NCBI GenBank assembly: GCA_036274675.1
Contig: DASUFE010000105.1
Coordinates: forward strand, 5,565-69,564
Length of the DNA: 64,000 nt
Reading direction: 5' to 3'
From: DASUFE01 sp036274675
Lineage (GTDB): Bacteria; Pseudomonadota; Gammaproteobacteria; HTCC5015
This document shows, in pieces, positions 52,687-63,394 of this stretch; within the stretch, counting starts at the first letter, position 1, and the number at the start of each line of letters is the position of its first letter. The position numbers were made by a program, and so were the translations under genes. The notes beneath the pieces are model-generated. The model was not told where the DNA came from and did no database searches. It saw nothing but the letters and a program-made list of their open reading frames with translations.

Positions 52687-53842
52687 GTTCTTCAGTCTGC
52701 TTATTCGATTGATTCGCGGCGGCGGATCGACTGTGCCATTGTTGATCACCGCTTTTGATCGCCTTCCAGACGCGCGCCCGCTCGCGCTGCACTTCGTCCG
52801 GCAACAAGACCAGGTCAACCAGTTTTGCCATGACTTCTTTCGGCGGATAGATGCCGGGATTGCCGGAGATACCGGCATCCAGTAAAGCCATGGCTCCCAG
52901 ATTGGGCGTTGCATAGCCTACGTAATTGCTGATCGCGGCCGCCACCTCCGGTTGCAGCAAATGATTTATCAGACGATGCGCATTGCCGGGATGCGCGGCG
53001 TCCTTGGGTATGGCCATGACATCAATCCAGCGGACGGCTCCTTCTTTCGGGATTACGTATTCGATTTCCACGCCGTTTCCGGCTTCAACGGCCCGGTCTC
53101 GTGCCTGAAATATATCGCCTGAAAAGCCGAGCGCGAGACACAGGTTGCCATTGGCGAGATCATCGATATATTCGCTCGAATTAAACGTGCGGATGTTGGC
53201 GCTGATGGCTGTAAAGGTCTGGTATACCACTTCATCCTCGTCCGCGCTGTATCCATTCGGATCGCGTTGCCGGTATATCAGCGCCGCGCCGAATCCTTCC
53301 TGTTTGTCGTCCAGAACGCTGATACCGCAATCCGCGAGCTTGCTGCTGACGGATGGATCGAACAGCAATGACCAGGAATCCAGCGCCGCGTTCTCGCCCA
53401 GAACTTCCCGTACCTTCTTGATATTAATGCCCAGACCTGTTGTGCCCCACAGATAAGGCACTACATGTTGATTGCCTGGGTCCACGTCGCCCAGGCCGTA
53501 TAGGATTGCAGGATCAATGTTTGGGAGCGCCGGCAGTTTGCTTTTATCAAGGGCAGCATAACGTACCGCGGCGATGTGGCGTTGCGCAAAAGGCCGGGCC
53601 GATGGAAAAATCAGATCATACCCCGTGCTTCCCGTCAGCAATTTTGCCTCGACGATCTCATTGGAATCGTATTCGTCGTAGACAACTTTGACGCCCGTGC
53701 TTTCCTCGAATTGCTTTATGCTTTCTTTCGCTATGTAATCCGACCAGTTGTAGACATATACAACAGGCTCCTCCGTGGCATCCTGTTGGCCGCAAGAAAT
53801 CAGAAAAAAGATGGGTAGAAGAAAAAACAGATGCCGTTTCAT
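52667..53842 (-). CDS. PotF/PotD-like polyamine-binding lipoprotein
   Basis: 391 residues. Lipoprotein signal with lipobox LISC and C17. The mature protein begins VYVYNWSDYIAKESIKQFEE, a hallmark of spermidine/putrescine-binding PotD/PotF proteins, and carries the RWIDVMAIPKDAAHPGNAHR segment of the family. Normally it feeds a PotGHI-type ABC transporter, which is not seen here, so the gene is an orphan in this window. Binding preference cannot be read out. The tail (about 370-391) is Gln/Lys-rich. Confidence 0.88.
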   Translation of the reverse strand: MKRHLFFLLPIFFLISCGQQDATEEPVVYVYNWSDYIAKESIKQFEESTGVKVVYDEYDSNEIVEAKLLTGSTGYDLIFPSARPFAQRHIAAVRYAALDKSKLPALPNIDPAILYGLGDVDPGNQHVVPYLWGTTGLGINIKKVREVLGENAALDSWSLLFDPSVSSKLADCGISVLDDKQEGFGAALIYRQRDPNGYSADEDEVVYQTFTAISANIRTFNSSEYIDDLANGNLCLALGFSGDIFQARDRAVEAGNGVEIEYVIPKEGAVRWIDVMAIPKDAAHPGNAHRLINHLLQPEVAAAISNYVGYATPNLGAMALLDAGISGNPGIYPPKEVMAKLVDLVLLPDEVQRERARVWKAIKSGDQQWHSRSAAANQSNKQTEEQKAPSQ

Positions 53843-53954
53843 TGTGACTCCCTAATTATCCTTCTGCCGGACGACATATGAATGTTGGGATTGATGCCGT
53901 ATGAAGTCAATGACTTTAAGGCCGTCCGTTCCCTGCATGCCTGTGGAAATCGGT

Positions 53955-55082
53955 TTAAGCGTGATAAACACCGCCCAGAATTACAGCCTTGTTGGCGCCG
54001 GTTACGCCCGGCAGATTTCCAGGTTTACCCGCCAGGGTCTGGCTGGCCAGCCAGGCAAAGGCGGTTGCTTCCACGAAGTCGGGATCCAGTCCCGCTTCCG
54101 CTGTGGATCCGAGCCGGCATGGTGCCAGCAATTCCGCCAGCAGTTTCATCAGAAAATCGTTATGCACGCCGCCCCCGCATACCAGCACGCGTTCGGCCTC
54201 TGGTGAAAAACGTTGTATTGCCATCGCGATGCTGTGCGCCGTCAAGTGCGTCAGCGTGTTCAGTACATCCAGCGGGTCTATATGCGAGGTGGGCAGAAAA
54301 TCCTCCAGCCATTCAGAATTGAAGTACTCGCGGCCGGTACTCTTGGGCGGAGCCAACAGAAAGTAGGGGTCGCCAAGCATGTGTGCCAACATCGACTTGT
54401 CCGGCCTGCCGTTGACAGCAAGCGCCCCTCCCCGATCGCAGCTTTGCCCGAAATGCCGCTGTGTCCACATGTCCAGCAGGATATTACCCGGACCTGTGTC
54501 GAAGCCGCTGACTCCCGTTGCTGATAAAAGCGTGATATTGGCGATGCCGCCGATGTTCAGTACGACGCGGTATTCGGTGGGGGAGCTCAGCGCGCAGGCG
54601 TGAAACGCGGGCACCAGAGGTGCTCCCTGGCCGCCAGCCGCGATATCACGGCGCCTGAAATCAGCGACTGTCGTGATTCCCGTCAGTTCTGCGATTCTGT
54701 TGGGATCTCCGATCTGCAAGGTATAGGGCAATGGCCGGGAAATGTCGCTTTGGTTCTGCGACGGCGGACGATGACGTATAGTCTGGCCGTGACAGCCGAT
54801 TGCCGCGATATCGCGTGCCGAAAGCGCGTTCTTCTGGAGCAGGTTCTGCGCGGTCTCGGCATAGAGCCGGGCAAGCATGGCGTCGGTATGTCCCAGCGAA
54901 TCCACATCGATCGATGCGGCATTGCACAGCGCGAGCAACTGCTCGCGCAAGCCTGCCGGGAAAGACCGGTAGACGGTATCGATGAGACGCCAATCCTTTC
55001 CGTTGAAATCCACCAGGGCCGCATCGATTCCGTCCAGGCTGGTTCCTGACATCAGGCCGATATAGAGCGAGCTTTGTTTCAT
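53955..55082 (-). CDS. anmK: Anhydro-N-acetylmuramic acid kinase
   Basis: 375 residues, full length. The N-terminal GLMSGTSLDGIDAALV and the GHDGQT-like motif (IGCHGQTIRHRP) are those of AnmK. It phosphorylates 1,6-anhydroMurNAc while opening the anhydro ring, in cell-wall recycling. The M23 peptidase gene lies 119 bases upstream on the same strand, and the two may be co-transcribed; this pair adjacent to tyrS is common in gammaproteobacteria. Confidence 0.96.
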   Translation of the reverse strand: MKQSSLYIGLMSGTSLDGIDAALVDFNGKDWRLIDTVYRSFPAGLREQLLALCNAASIDVDSLGHTDAMLARLYAETAQNLLQKNALSARDIAAIGCHGQTIRHRPPSQNQSDISRPLPYTLQIGDPNRIAELTGITTVADFRRRDIAAGGQGAPLVPAFHACALSSPTEYRVVLNIGGIANITLLSATGVSGFDTGPGNILLDMWTQRHFGQSCDRGGALAVNGRPDKSMLAHMLGDPYFLLAPPKSTGREYFNSEWLEDFLPTSHIDPLDVLNTLTHLTAHSIAMAIQRFSPEAERVLVCGGGVHNDFLMKLLAELLAPCRLGSTAEAGLDPDFVEATAFAWLASQTLAGKPGNLPGVTGANKAVILGGVYHA

Positions 55083-55201
55083 CAGTCAGACCGTTTGAGA
55101 GCACATACTGCGCCTGGCAGGCCGCTCTGACATTTTGAGACAGGTTTCGGTGATTTGCCAGAGGAAATACGCGGCATTCGATGCCGCGGAAAGAGGAGAG
55201 T

Positions 55202-56692
55202 CTATTGGTTCGGGGGTTCGTTAAGTGCCAGGTAGTGACGGTCGATCGTGTCGAGCTGTGCCAGCAACGGAGTTGCGTAGGAAGTGAATTCCGACATCAA
55301 CTCAGGCGGTATCGGGTCGACGCTTGCATGTTTTACGGTCAATGGATTGCGGTGTACTCCATCCACCCGGAATTCGTAATGCAGATGCGGCCCGGTGGCC
55401 AGCCCGGATTGGCCGACATAACCGATAATGTCGTTTTGTTTTACCTTGCGGCCGACTTGCGTATTAGGATCGAAGCGCGACATATGTGCGTACACGGTGC
55501 TGTAGCGTTGGCCGTGTTGCAGAATCACTGTGTTGCCATAGCCGCCTTTGACGCCGCGAAAAACCACCTTGCCGTCGCCCGTGGCACGAATCGGAGTGCC
55601 CACTTTGGCGGCATAATCCACGCCCTTGTGGGCTCGGATCTTGTTCAGAATGGGATGCTTGCGGCTGGAACTGAAATAGGACGAGATACGGGTGAATTTG
55701 ATGGGGTTTCGTATGAACGCTTTTCTGAAGCTAGCCCCTTCCGGAGTGAAATAACCGGTTTCGCCGTTGTGGTCGGTGTAGCGAATGGCGCGATAGGATT
55801 TGCCTTGGCTGATGAATTCGGCGACAAGGATGGGATATTTCTGGTTTTTATCCTGAATCCTTTCGCCCTCGCGATAATATTCTTCATAAACCACCGTGAA
55901 GCGATCGCCTTTATGCACGTCCTTTGTGAAATCAATATCCCAGCTGAATATATCGACGAGCTCGTCGAACAACTGTGACGAAAGGCCGACTTTCTGCGCT
56001 GCATGATAAAGTGAATATTCGATCACGCCAGTGGCGTGCCTGGTGCGGACTTCGAGCGGATGATTGATGGTTTCAGCGACAAAAACCGGATTGCCCTGCG
56101 CATCTTCGCCGTTGCGTTTGATGACAAGTTGTTTGGTCCATGCGCCCTGACTTGATTCTGCCCAAGACAACTTCAGCAAGCGAAAATCATATTTCAACCC
56201 CAGCAGTTTGCCATCGGGCGCCAGCTGCATCTCCACTGTTTCGCCGGGATACAGGGTGTTCAGTGCTTCAACTTCATTGCCGAGACTCATAACGGCATGC
56301 ACATCGCTTGCTGCGACCCCGGCTTTCGAACAGATGGCTGCCAGATTCTGTCCCGACTTGACGCTGAAGCTTTGCCAGCCGGTGGTCGGGTGCACGGGTT
56401 GTGCAGCGGTTTCCGTCGGAGGAGGCAGGCTAAGCCCGATAGTCAGCATCTCTTCATCAGGTGTTTCAAGCTCCAAAGGATGCAGGCTAACGTCATGAGC
56501 AAATCCGGCCTGCAAAGGTTCGCCGGTTTTTTTCTGAATGGAGGCTTCGGAGCTTTCGGTTTTAACGAGGGATATAAGAACGGCCAATACAGTGCTGACT
56601 ATGAAAATCAGGACTCCATGCAGATGCCAGTGTTGTTTCTGATCATGTCTGGCGCGCGTAGAACCCGTGACATTTTTATAGTCATGTATCAT
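55202..56692 (-). CDS. M23 metallopeptidase (murein endopeptidase, MepM-like)
   Basis: 496 residues from ATG 56692; an extension to 56803 is possible but unlike the family. An N-terminal membrane segment (HLHGVLIFIVSTVLAVLISL) is followed by an OapA/LysM-like domain with WQSFSVKSGQNLAAICSKAG and a C-terminal M23 domain. The zinc ligands are His and Asp in HKGVDYA and the His in GPHLHYEF. Cleaves D-Ala-mDAP cross-links during wall growth. It is divergent from tyrS and its promoter shares the AT-rich interval 56693-56829. Confidence 0.9.
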   Translation of the reverse strand: MIHDYKNVTGSTRARHDQKQHWHLHGVLIFIVSTVLAVLISLVKTESSEASIQKKTGEPLQAGFAHDVSLHPLELETPDEEMLTIGLSLPPPTETAAQPVHPTTGWQSFSVKSGQNLAAICSKAGVAASDVHAVMSLGNEVEALNTLYPGETVEMQLAPDGKLLGLKYDFRLLKLSWAESSQGAWTKQLVIKRNGEDAQGNPVFVAETINHPLEVRTRHATGVIEYSLYHAAQKVGLSSQLFDELVDIFSWDIDFTKDVHKGDRFTVVYEEYYREGERIQDKNQKYPILVAEFISQGKSYRAIRYTDHNGETGYFTPEGASFRKAFIRNPIKFTRISSYFSSSRKHPILNKIRAHKGVDYAAKVGTPIRATGDGKVVFRGVKGGYGNTVILQHGQRYSTVYAHMSRFDPNTQVGRKVKQNDIIGYVGQSGLATGPHLHYEFRVDGVHRNPLTVKHASVDPIPPELMSEFTSYATPLLAQLDTIDRHYLALNEPPNQ

Positions 56693-56829
56693 AAAGAAAA
56701 TGTAATTGGCTGAAATGTAAAAAAATGTGATTCTACAATAGCCGTAAATTATGATATCGTCAAACCCCGTATACCGCTGGCATATCCGGCGGTCGGAATC
56801 CACGTCAAACGGTATTGGAGAGAGTCAAC

Positions 56830-58047
56830 ATGAAGGCCTCGCAGCCAGCGAGTTCCATAACCGCGATGCTGCATGCACTTAAGCGCGGCGTAGAAGAAAT
56901 ACTGCTCGAAGCCGAGTTGGTAGACAAGCTGTCCCGAAAAAAGGTCCTTCGGATCAAGGCTGGATTTGATCCCACGGCTCCAGACCTGCACCTCGGGCAT
57001 ACCGTATTGATTAATAAACTGCGCCATTTTCAGGATCATGGCCATGAAATCCTGTTTTTAATCGGGGATTTTACAGGCATGATCGGTGATCCCACGGGTA
57101 AGAGTAATACGCGCCCTCCCTTGAGCAGGGAAGCAGTGTTGGCGAACGCTGAAACCTATCAACAGCAGATATTCAAGATACTCGATCCCGAGAAAACCAA
57201 AATCGTATTCAATTCAACCTGGATGCAAAAAATGGGTGCTTCAGGCCTGATTCAACTTGCGTCACGTCACACCGTTGCGCGCATGCTGGAGCGTGATGAT
57301 TTTGATAAGCGCTATACCGCGGGCCAGCCGATCGCGATCCATGAATTCTTATACCCGCTGATCCAGGGATATGATTCTGTCGTGCTGGAGGCCGACGTGG
57401 AGCTCGGCGGTACGGACCAGAAATTCAATTTATTGATGGGCCGGGAACTGCAGAAACAGTATGGGCAGGAGCCGCAGGTGGTTATGACTATGCCGATTCT
57501 GGAAGGTCTGGACGGTGTGCAAAAGATGTCGAAATCGCTGAATAATTATATTGGCATCAATGAGGCTCCCAACGATATGTTCGGGAAACTGATGTCGATA
57601 TCGGATACGCTGATGTGGCGCTATTTCGAGTTGCTCAGCTTCAGATCCGGCGGCGAGATAGAGGGTTTAAAACGCCAGGTGGCAGCTGGAGTAAATCCCC
57701 GGGACATAAAATTCGAGTTGTCGAGGGAGATTGTCGCCCGCTTTCATGGGCATGCGGCGGGGGATCTGGCGCAAAAGGATTTTATCGCGCGTTTTCAGCG
57801 CGGCGAGATACCAGAGAAAATCGAAGAAAAGGCATTAAAGATTTCCGGTGACTCTATTTCCGTGGCTAATCTTCTGAAAGACGCGGGACTTGTAGAAAGC
57901 ACTTCTGAAGCGATGCGCATGATCAAGCAGGGCGCCGTTAAAATCGACGGCGAAAAAATAGAAGACCAGAAGCTTGTAATCAAGCGGGGCCTGGAGCATG
58001 TCTACCAGGTCGGCAAAAGGCGTTTCGCAAAAATACGTTTACTGTAA
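56830..58047 (+). CDS. tyrS: Tyrosyl-tRNA synthetase
   Basis: 405 residues from ATG 56830 with GGAGAG upstream; the in-frame GTG at 56815 adds five residues. HIGH motif variant HLGH at 54-57 and KMSKS at 232-236. An S4 RNA-binding domain closes the protein (about 340-400). The sequence is of the TyrRS subclass with the longer KMSKS spacing used in many gammaproteobacteria. No downstream gene is coupled; lpxL-like gene begins 262 bases later. Confidence 0.96.
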   Translation: MKASQPASSITAMLHALKRGVEEILLEAELVDKLSRKKVLRIKAGFDPTAPDLHLGHTVLINKLRHFQDHGHEILFLIGDFTGMIGDPTGKSNTRPPLSREAVLANAETYQQQIFKILDPEKTKIVFNSTWMQKMGASGLIQLASRHTVARMLERDDFDKRYTAGQPIAIHEFLYPLIQGYDSVVLEADVELGGTDQKFNLLMGRELQKQYGQEPQVVMTMPILEGLDGVQKMSKSLNNYIGINEAPNDMFGKLMSISDTLMWRYFELLSFRSGGEIEGLKRQVAAGVNPRDIKFELSREIVARFHGHAAGDLAQKDFIARFQRGEIPEKIEEKALKISGDSISVANLLKDAGLVESTSEAMRMIKQGAVKIDGEKIEDQKLVIKRGLEHVYQVGKRRFAKIRLL

Positions 58048-58309
58048 GCTGGGAGAGCGCCTCTCACCGCATGATTTCTTTACTCATTAAAAATTAGCTG
58101 CGCCGACTGTGAACTATTCTCCGCATATCCTGCTCTAGGTGATTGGCCTGATTACAACCGTTGTTGTAGAAGGCCATACGCAAGTCAGGTGCTCATGCGT
58201 ATTTGGCATATCTTTAGCGCATCCGAATGAATTTGCTTAACGTTCTCTTAACAACTTTATGCCGCTGTTGTGGTAATCTGGCCTCGAATCCTGTGAGGGG
58301 ATATCCAAA

Positions 58310-59200
58310 GTGTTATCCAGTATCATTAATTACGGCGGGCTGATGGTCCGCAGGATGATATTGGCCGCGCTGCATATGTTGGGAAGCGTGGTCGGACATC
58401 TGTTGTATGTTTCGCGTAACCGCCGCTATTACAATACCCTTGCCAATCTCAACCTGTGTTTTTCTTCTTTAAGTGCCAGCGAAATCAAAAGGCTGGCCAG
58501 ACAGAGCCTGCGCGAAACGGGGAAGCTGCTGTTTGAGGTCTTGTTTTTCTGGATTTTCCCAAGCGGGTTTTATCGGCGCTCCATATGCAGAGTCATAGGT
58601 GAGGAGCACTTGTTGCGGGCACGCGCGGAAGGCCGGGGCGTGATTCTGGTGAGCCCCCATTTGGGTAATTGGGAAGTGTTCAATGCCTATGCCGGCAGTT
58701 ACGGGGCATACGTTTCCTACAAACCCTTGAGTTGCGGCTGGATGAATCGATGGATTCGTCACTGTCGGCAACTTAATGGTTCCAAGTTGTTTTCCATAGG
58801 GAATGATGGACTCAAAGTCCTGTGCGAGAGTTTGGGCAGAGGCGGAATCGCGGTGGTGTTCCCGGACCAGGTCCCTGAGGGCGGCGGCCGTGTTATCGCG
58901 CCATTTTTTAAAGCTCCCGCATGGACCGGTACGCTGGTGCCGCGTTTGGCATCCAAAAAAGGCGCGCGGGTAATCTGTGGTTTTGCGCGACGCCTGCCTC
59001 ATGCGCAAGGCTTTGAAATCTATTTGCAGCCCGCACCTGAAGAAATTTACGGACCAGATCCCATCGCGGCAGCCGAGGCGCTCAATCGAGGCATGGAGGA
59101 ATGTATACGCCTCAGTCCGCCGCAGTACACCTGGGAATACAAACGCTTTAAAGGCGGCATTTATAAAGGGCTGTATTGCAAAACAGGAATATCGGCCTAG
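58310..59200 (+). CDS. LpxL/HtrB-type lysophospholipid / lipid A acyltransferase
   Basis: 296 residues from GTG 58310, eight bases after a GAGGGG site. One N-terminal hydrophobic segment (about 12-34). The acyltransferase signature is H117-LGNW-E122 (HX4E as in LpxL/LpxM), and a second motif FPDQVPEGGGRV near 185 is also family-typical. It would add secondary acyl chains to lipid A or a related glycolipid. Family members are often named lipid A biosynthesis acyltransferase; exact acceptor is unclear. A CapA-like gene follows after 86 bases on the same strand. Confidence 0.85.
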   Translation: MLSSIINYGGLMVRRMILAALHMLGSVVGHLLYVSRNRRYYNTLANLNLCFSSLSASEIKRLARQSLRETGKLLFEVLFFWIFPSGFYRRSICRVIGEEHLLRARAEGRGVILVSPHLGNWEVFNAYAGSYGAYVSYKPLSCGWMNRWIRHCRQLNGSKLFSIGNDGLKVLCESLGRGGIAVVFPDQVPEGGGRVIAPFFKAPAWTGTLVPRLASKKGARVICGFARRLPHAQGFEIYLQPAPEEIYGPDPIAAAEALNRGMEECIRLSPPQYTWEYKRFKGGIYKGLYCKTGISA

Positions 59201-59286
59201 GTTATACCCCATAACGTCATCGCTCATCTCCACGCGTTCCGCGGGTCCCATGTTAGACTAAGCCACTTCGAAGGTGTCGTTTTCAG

Positions 59287-60408
59287 ATGGTCATGCGCAA
59301 ATTCGGTCCGATCCCGCTATATCTGATTTCCTTGTTGATGGCCTCCTGCTCGACCGTCTCGCCCAAGTCTGGAACTATTGATAAGGGCGTGGTTAGGCAA
59401 CCAGCCCCCGCTGATACAGTAACCTTGGTCGCCGTAGGGGATATGATGTTCGGCGGCAGCTCCGAGAGCATCATGGAGCAGCAGGGTTACGATTATCCTT
59501 TTGCAACCACTCGCCATATTCTGACTGCAGCGGATCTGACGATCGGTAATCTGGAAACACCGCTGACCGCACAGGGCGCCCCCATGACTGAGAAGCAATT
59601 TCTGTTTCGTAATCCACCGGAAAAGGTGGGCCCCGCCTTGCGACGGGCCGGTTTCGATATCGTAAGTCTCGCCAATAACCACATGCTGGATTACGGGACG
59701 CAAGGTTTGCAGGATACCATCCAGGCCTTGCAGAGTTATGGAATCCGCCCACACGGGGCCGGCATGAACCTGGCTGCGGCGCGCCAGCCTGTGATATTCG
59801 AACTTCCACAGGGCTTAAAGGCGGGATTCCTCTCTTATTCTTGTACTTTCCCGGAAGAATTTTGGGCTACTGAGGACAAAGCCGGCACAGCCTTTTGCCA
59901 TGAGAAGAATGTGCGCGCAGATGTCGCCCGCCTGACCGAACAAGCGGTGGATATCATCGTCGTGTCCTTCCATTGGGGCGCTGAACGCATGAAGGAACTC
60001 AGGCCTTACCAACCTTTGTTGGCACATGCGGCGATTGATGCGGGCGCTGATCTGGTCATCGGGCACCATCCACATATATTGCAGGGCATAGAGCAGTACC
60101 GGGATGGGCTGATTTTATACAGTCTTGGGAATTTTACTTTCGGTTCCCGTACACAGCATGCACGTACCAGTGTTGTTGCAAGCATTGCTTTCAACGGGGG
60201 GAAATTCAGCAGGCTCGAAATGACGCCAATCAATGTCAATAATTTTGAAGTGGATTTCCAGCCACGCCCGTTACTGCATGAAAGCGCCGAGGCGGTGTAC
60301 GACGAACTCGCGGAATTGTCGCCTCTGACCCGGCTCGACTTTCGGAACGGATTGATCGTGTTTGAACCCATATCGTCCGTTCAGACCGAAACACCTGTTT
60401 CTCATTGA
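59287..60408 (+). CDS. CapA-family (PGA_cap) lipoprotein
   Basis: 373 residues. A lipoprotein signal with lipobox LMASC (C21). The mature protein starts TVTLVAVGDMMFGGSS and contains NLETPLT, LANNHMLDYG and VVSFHWGAE, then VIGHHPHILQG: the conserved metallophosphatase-like motifs of the CapA/PgsA family first linked to poly-gamma-glutamate synthesis. No pgsB/C genes are nearby, so this is an orphan CapA homologue, probably in the periplasm. Activity unproven for orphans. Confidence 0.88.
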   Translation: MVMRKFGPIPLYLISLLMASCSTVSPKSGTIDKGVVRQPAPADTVTLVAVGDMMFGGSSESIMEQQGYDYPFATTRHILTAADLTIGNLETPLTAQGAPMTEKQFLFRNPPEKVGPALRRAGFDIVSLANNHMLDYGTQGLQDTIQALQSYGIRPHGAGMNLAAARQPVIFELPQGLKAGFLSYSCTFPEEFWATEDKAGTAFCHEKNVRADVARLTEQAVDIIVVSFHWGAERMKELRPYQPLLAHAAIDAGADLVIGHHPHILQGIEQYRDGLILYSLGNFTFGSRTQHARTSVVASIAFNGGKFSRLEMTPINVNNFEVDFQPRPLLHESAEAVYDELAELSPLTRLDFRNGLIVFEPISSVQTETPVSH

Positions 60409-60719
60409 TACCATGAAGCTCTTTATCTTTGTCCCCCTGGCAGTTTCCAGGCATCATGCCTTAATTATATGTGCATTGAAGCTTCCATCCCGCAATGGCA
60501 ACGCCATCGTGACCGGCGGTGCGGGGAGTATGCGTGTGAACAAAACGCGGGGGTTTTAATCTTTTTAAGGCGCCTCCACTACATGTCAGCTGCCCGGCGG
60601 TTGGGTTAGGGGGAAACAATATTCAATGCCCTGAAATACCTATTGGATGAGAACTCGGCAGCTGCCGATGAGTCACAAAATTGTCGTTTTCGGCTAAAAA
60701 CGATTTGCAAAGAAAGCAG
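60409..60719. other. Gap between the CapA-like gene and the rrn promoter
   Basis: 311 bases, no gene seen. AT-rich towards the end (A/T tract CGGCTAAAAACGATTTGCAAAG), which may serve as UP element for the rrn P1 promoter. Confidence 0.4.
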
Positions 60720-60747
60720 TTGACCGTGACGAACAGTTCCGTATAAT
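60720..60747 (+). promoter_or_regulatory. rrn promoter P1
   Basis: TTGACC (60720-60725), 16-base spacer, TATAAT (60742-60747), then a GC-rich discriminator. Preceded by an A/T tract. Strong sigma-70 match. Confidence 0.85.
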
Positions 60748-60874
60748 GCGCCCTCCTTACGGGTCATTGGCGGTTACGGAACAGGGTCCACGGATCAACG
60801 CTTCCGGGAAGGAAACCCCTCCAATAGACACGGATCGAAGTCATTAATGAGACGTTAATAAGAGCCCCCGGCTG

Positions 60875-60903
60875 TTGCCGCAGGCAGGCTTTGGGGATAT
60901 ACT
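60875..60903 (+). promoter_or_regulatory. rrn promoter P2
   Basis: TTGCCG (60875-60880), 17-base spacer, TATACT (60898-60903), then CCCGCG. About 155 bases downstream of P1, the usual tandem arrangement of rrn promoters. Confidence 0.7.
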
Positions 60904-60920
60904 CCCGCGTCTTATTTAAG

Positions 60921-60953
60921 GCCGCGTACATCGCGGTCTTTTGCTCTTTAACA
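60921..60953 (+). promoter_or_regulatory. rrn leader boxB-boxA antitermination site
   Basis: A small hairpin GGCCGCG-TACAT-CGCGGTC (60921-60939) is followed by the boxA motif TGCTCTTTAACA (60942-60953). This order matches the leader of E. coli rrn operons and binds the Nus antitermination proteins. Confidence 0.75.
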
Positions 60954-60959
60954 GTATGA

Positions 60960-62702
<1,743 letters not shown>

Positions 62703-62835
62703 CAGCTAGGAACTGGAACCAGAGACTGGAGACTGGAATTTCAAGCATCCGGTCTTGATGTTGCAGTTTTTGGTTTGATTGCAGGGCGTATCGAGGCGCA
62801 GTCCGATTTCCAGTATCTGGTTTATATCTGGGAGC

Positions 62836-62912
<77 letters not shown>

Positions 62913-62991
62913 TTCTGGATACTAGAAACCGGGTCGTCGCGAAAGGTCGGGCGTTTTGTTCGAGCTTGTTGGCCGGTTCTAGATGTCAGAA

Positions 62992-63067
62992 GGGGCCATA
63001 GCTCAGCTGGGAGAGCGCCTGCCTTGCACGCAGGAGGTCGGGAGTTCGATCCTCCCTGGCTCCACCA
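62992..63067 (+). tRNA. alaT: tRNA-Ala (TGC)
   Basis: 76 bases including CCA. Acceptor GGGGCCA pairs with TGGCTCC; anticodon loop CTTGCAC gives TGC. Second tRNA of the spacer, in the usual order after tRNA-Ile. Confidence 0.95.
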
Positions 63068-63149
63068 TACTGAAAACTTGAAACCCGAGTTGATAAGTAA
63101 TCATCAATTCCGGTTTCAAGTTTTACATCCGGGACAATGTTTTCCGGAT

Positions 63150-63166
63150 GGCTCTTTAACAATTCG
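63150..63166 (+). promoter_or_regulatory. Spacer boxA before 23S rRNA
   Basis: GGCTCTTTAACAATTCG matches the rrn spacer boxA. Second antitermination site, as in E. coli. Confidence 0.75.
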
Positions 63167-63187
63167 GGATATATTAAAGTTAGGCGC

Positions 63188-63302
63188 GAAACAAAACCGC
63201 GTTCCGATTTCGGAACAACTTTTCTTGGCGCAGGAATTTTTGTGTCGAGAGGGTTCTCTCCGGTTTTGTTTCAGGAATCGTTCATCAAACGCGAACGATT
63301 CC
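63188..63302 (+). repeat. Nested inverted repeats in the 16S-23S spacer
   Basis: A perfect 12-base stem (63188-63199 / 63261-63272) encloses a perfect 7-base hairpin (63201-63207 / 63210-63216) and a GAGA/TCTC hairpin near 63247-63259. Immediately after, a 10-base perfect stem (63274-63283 / 63293-63302) follows. Confidence 0.75.
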
Positions 63303-63394
63303 GGGTATGTTGCATTCGAGAAATCAGCAAAGTAGTAAACATGTAATCCTTGTTCAAAAGGGTATGGCGCAAGCCAGACTTCTTGGGGTTATAT

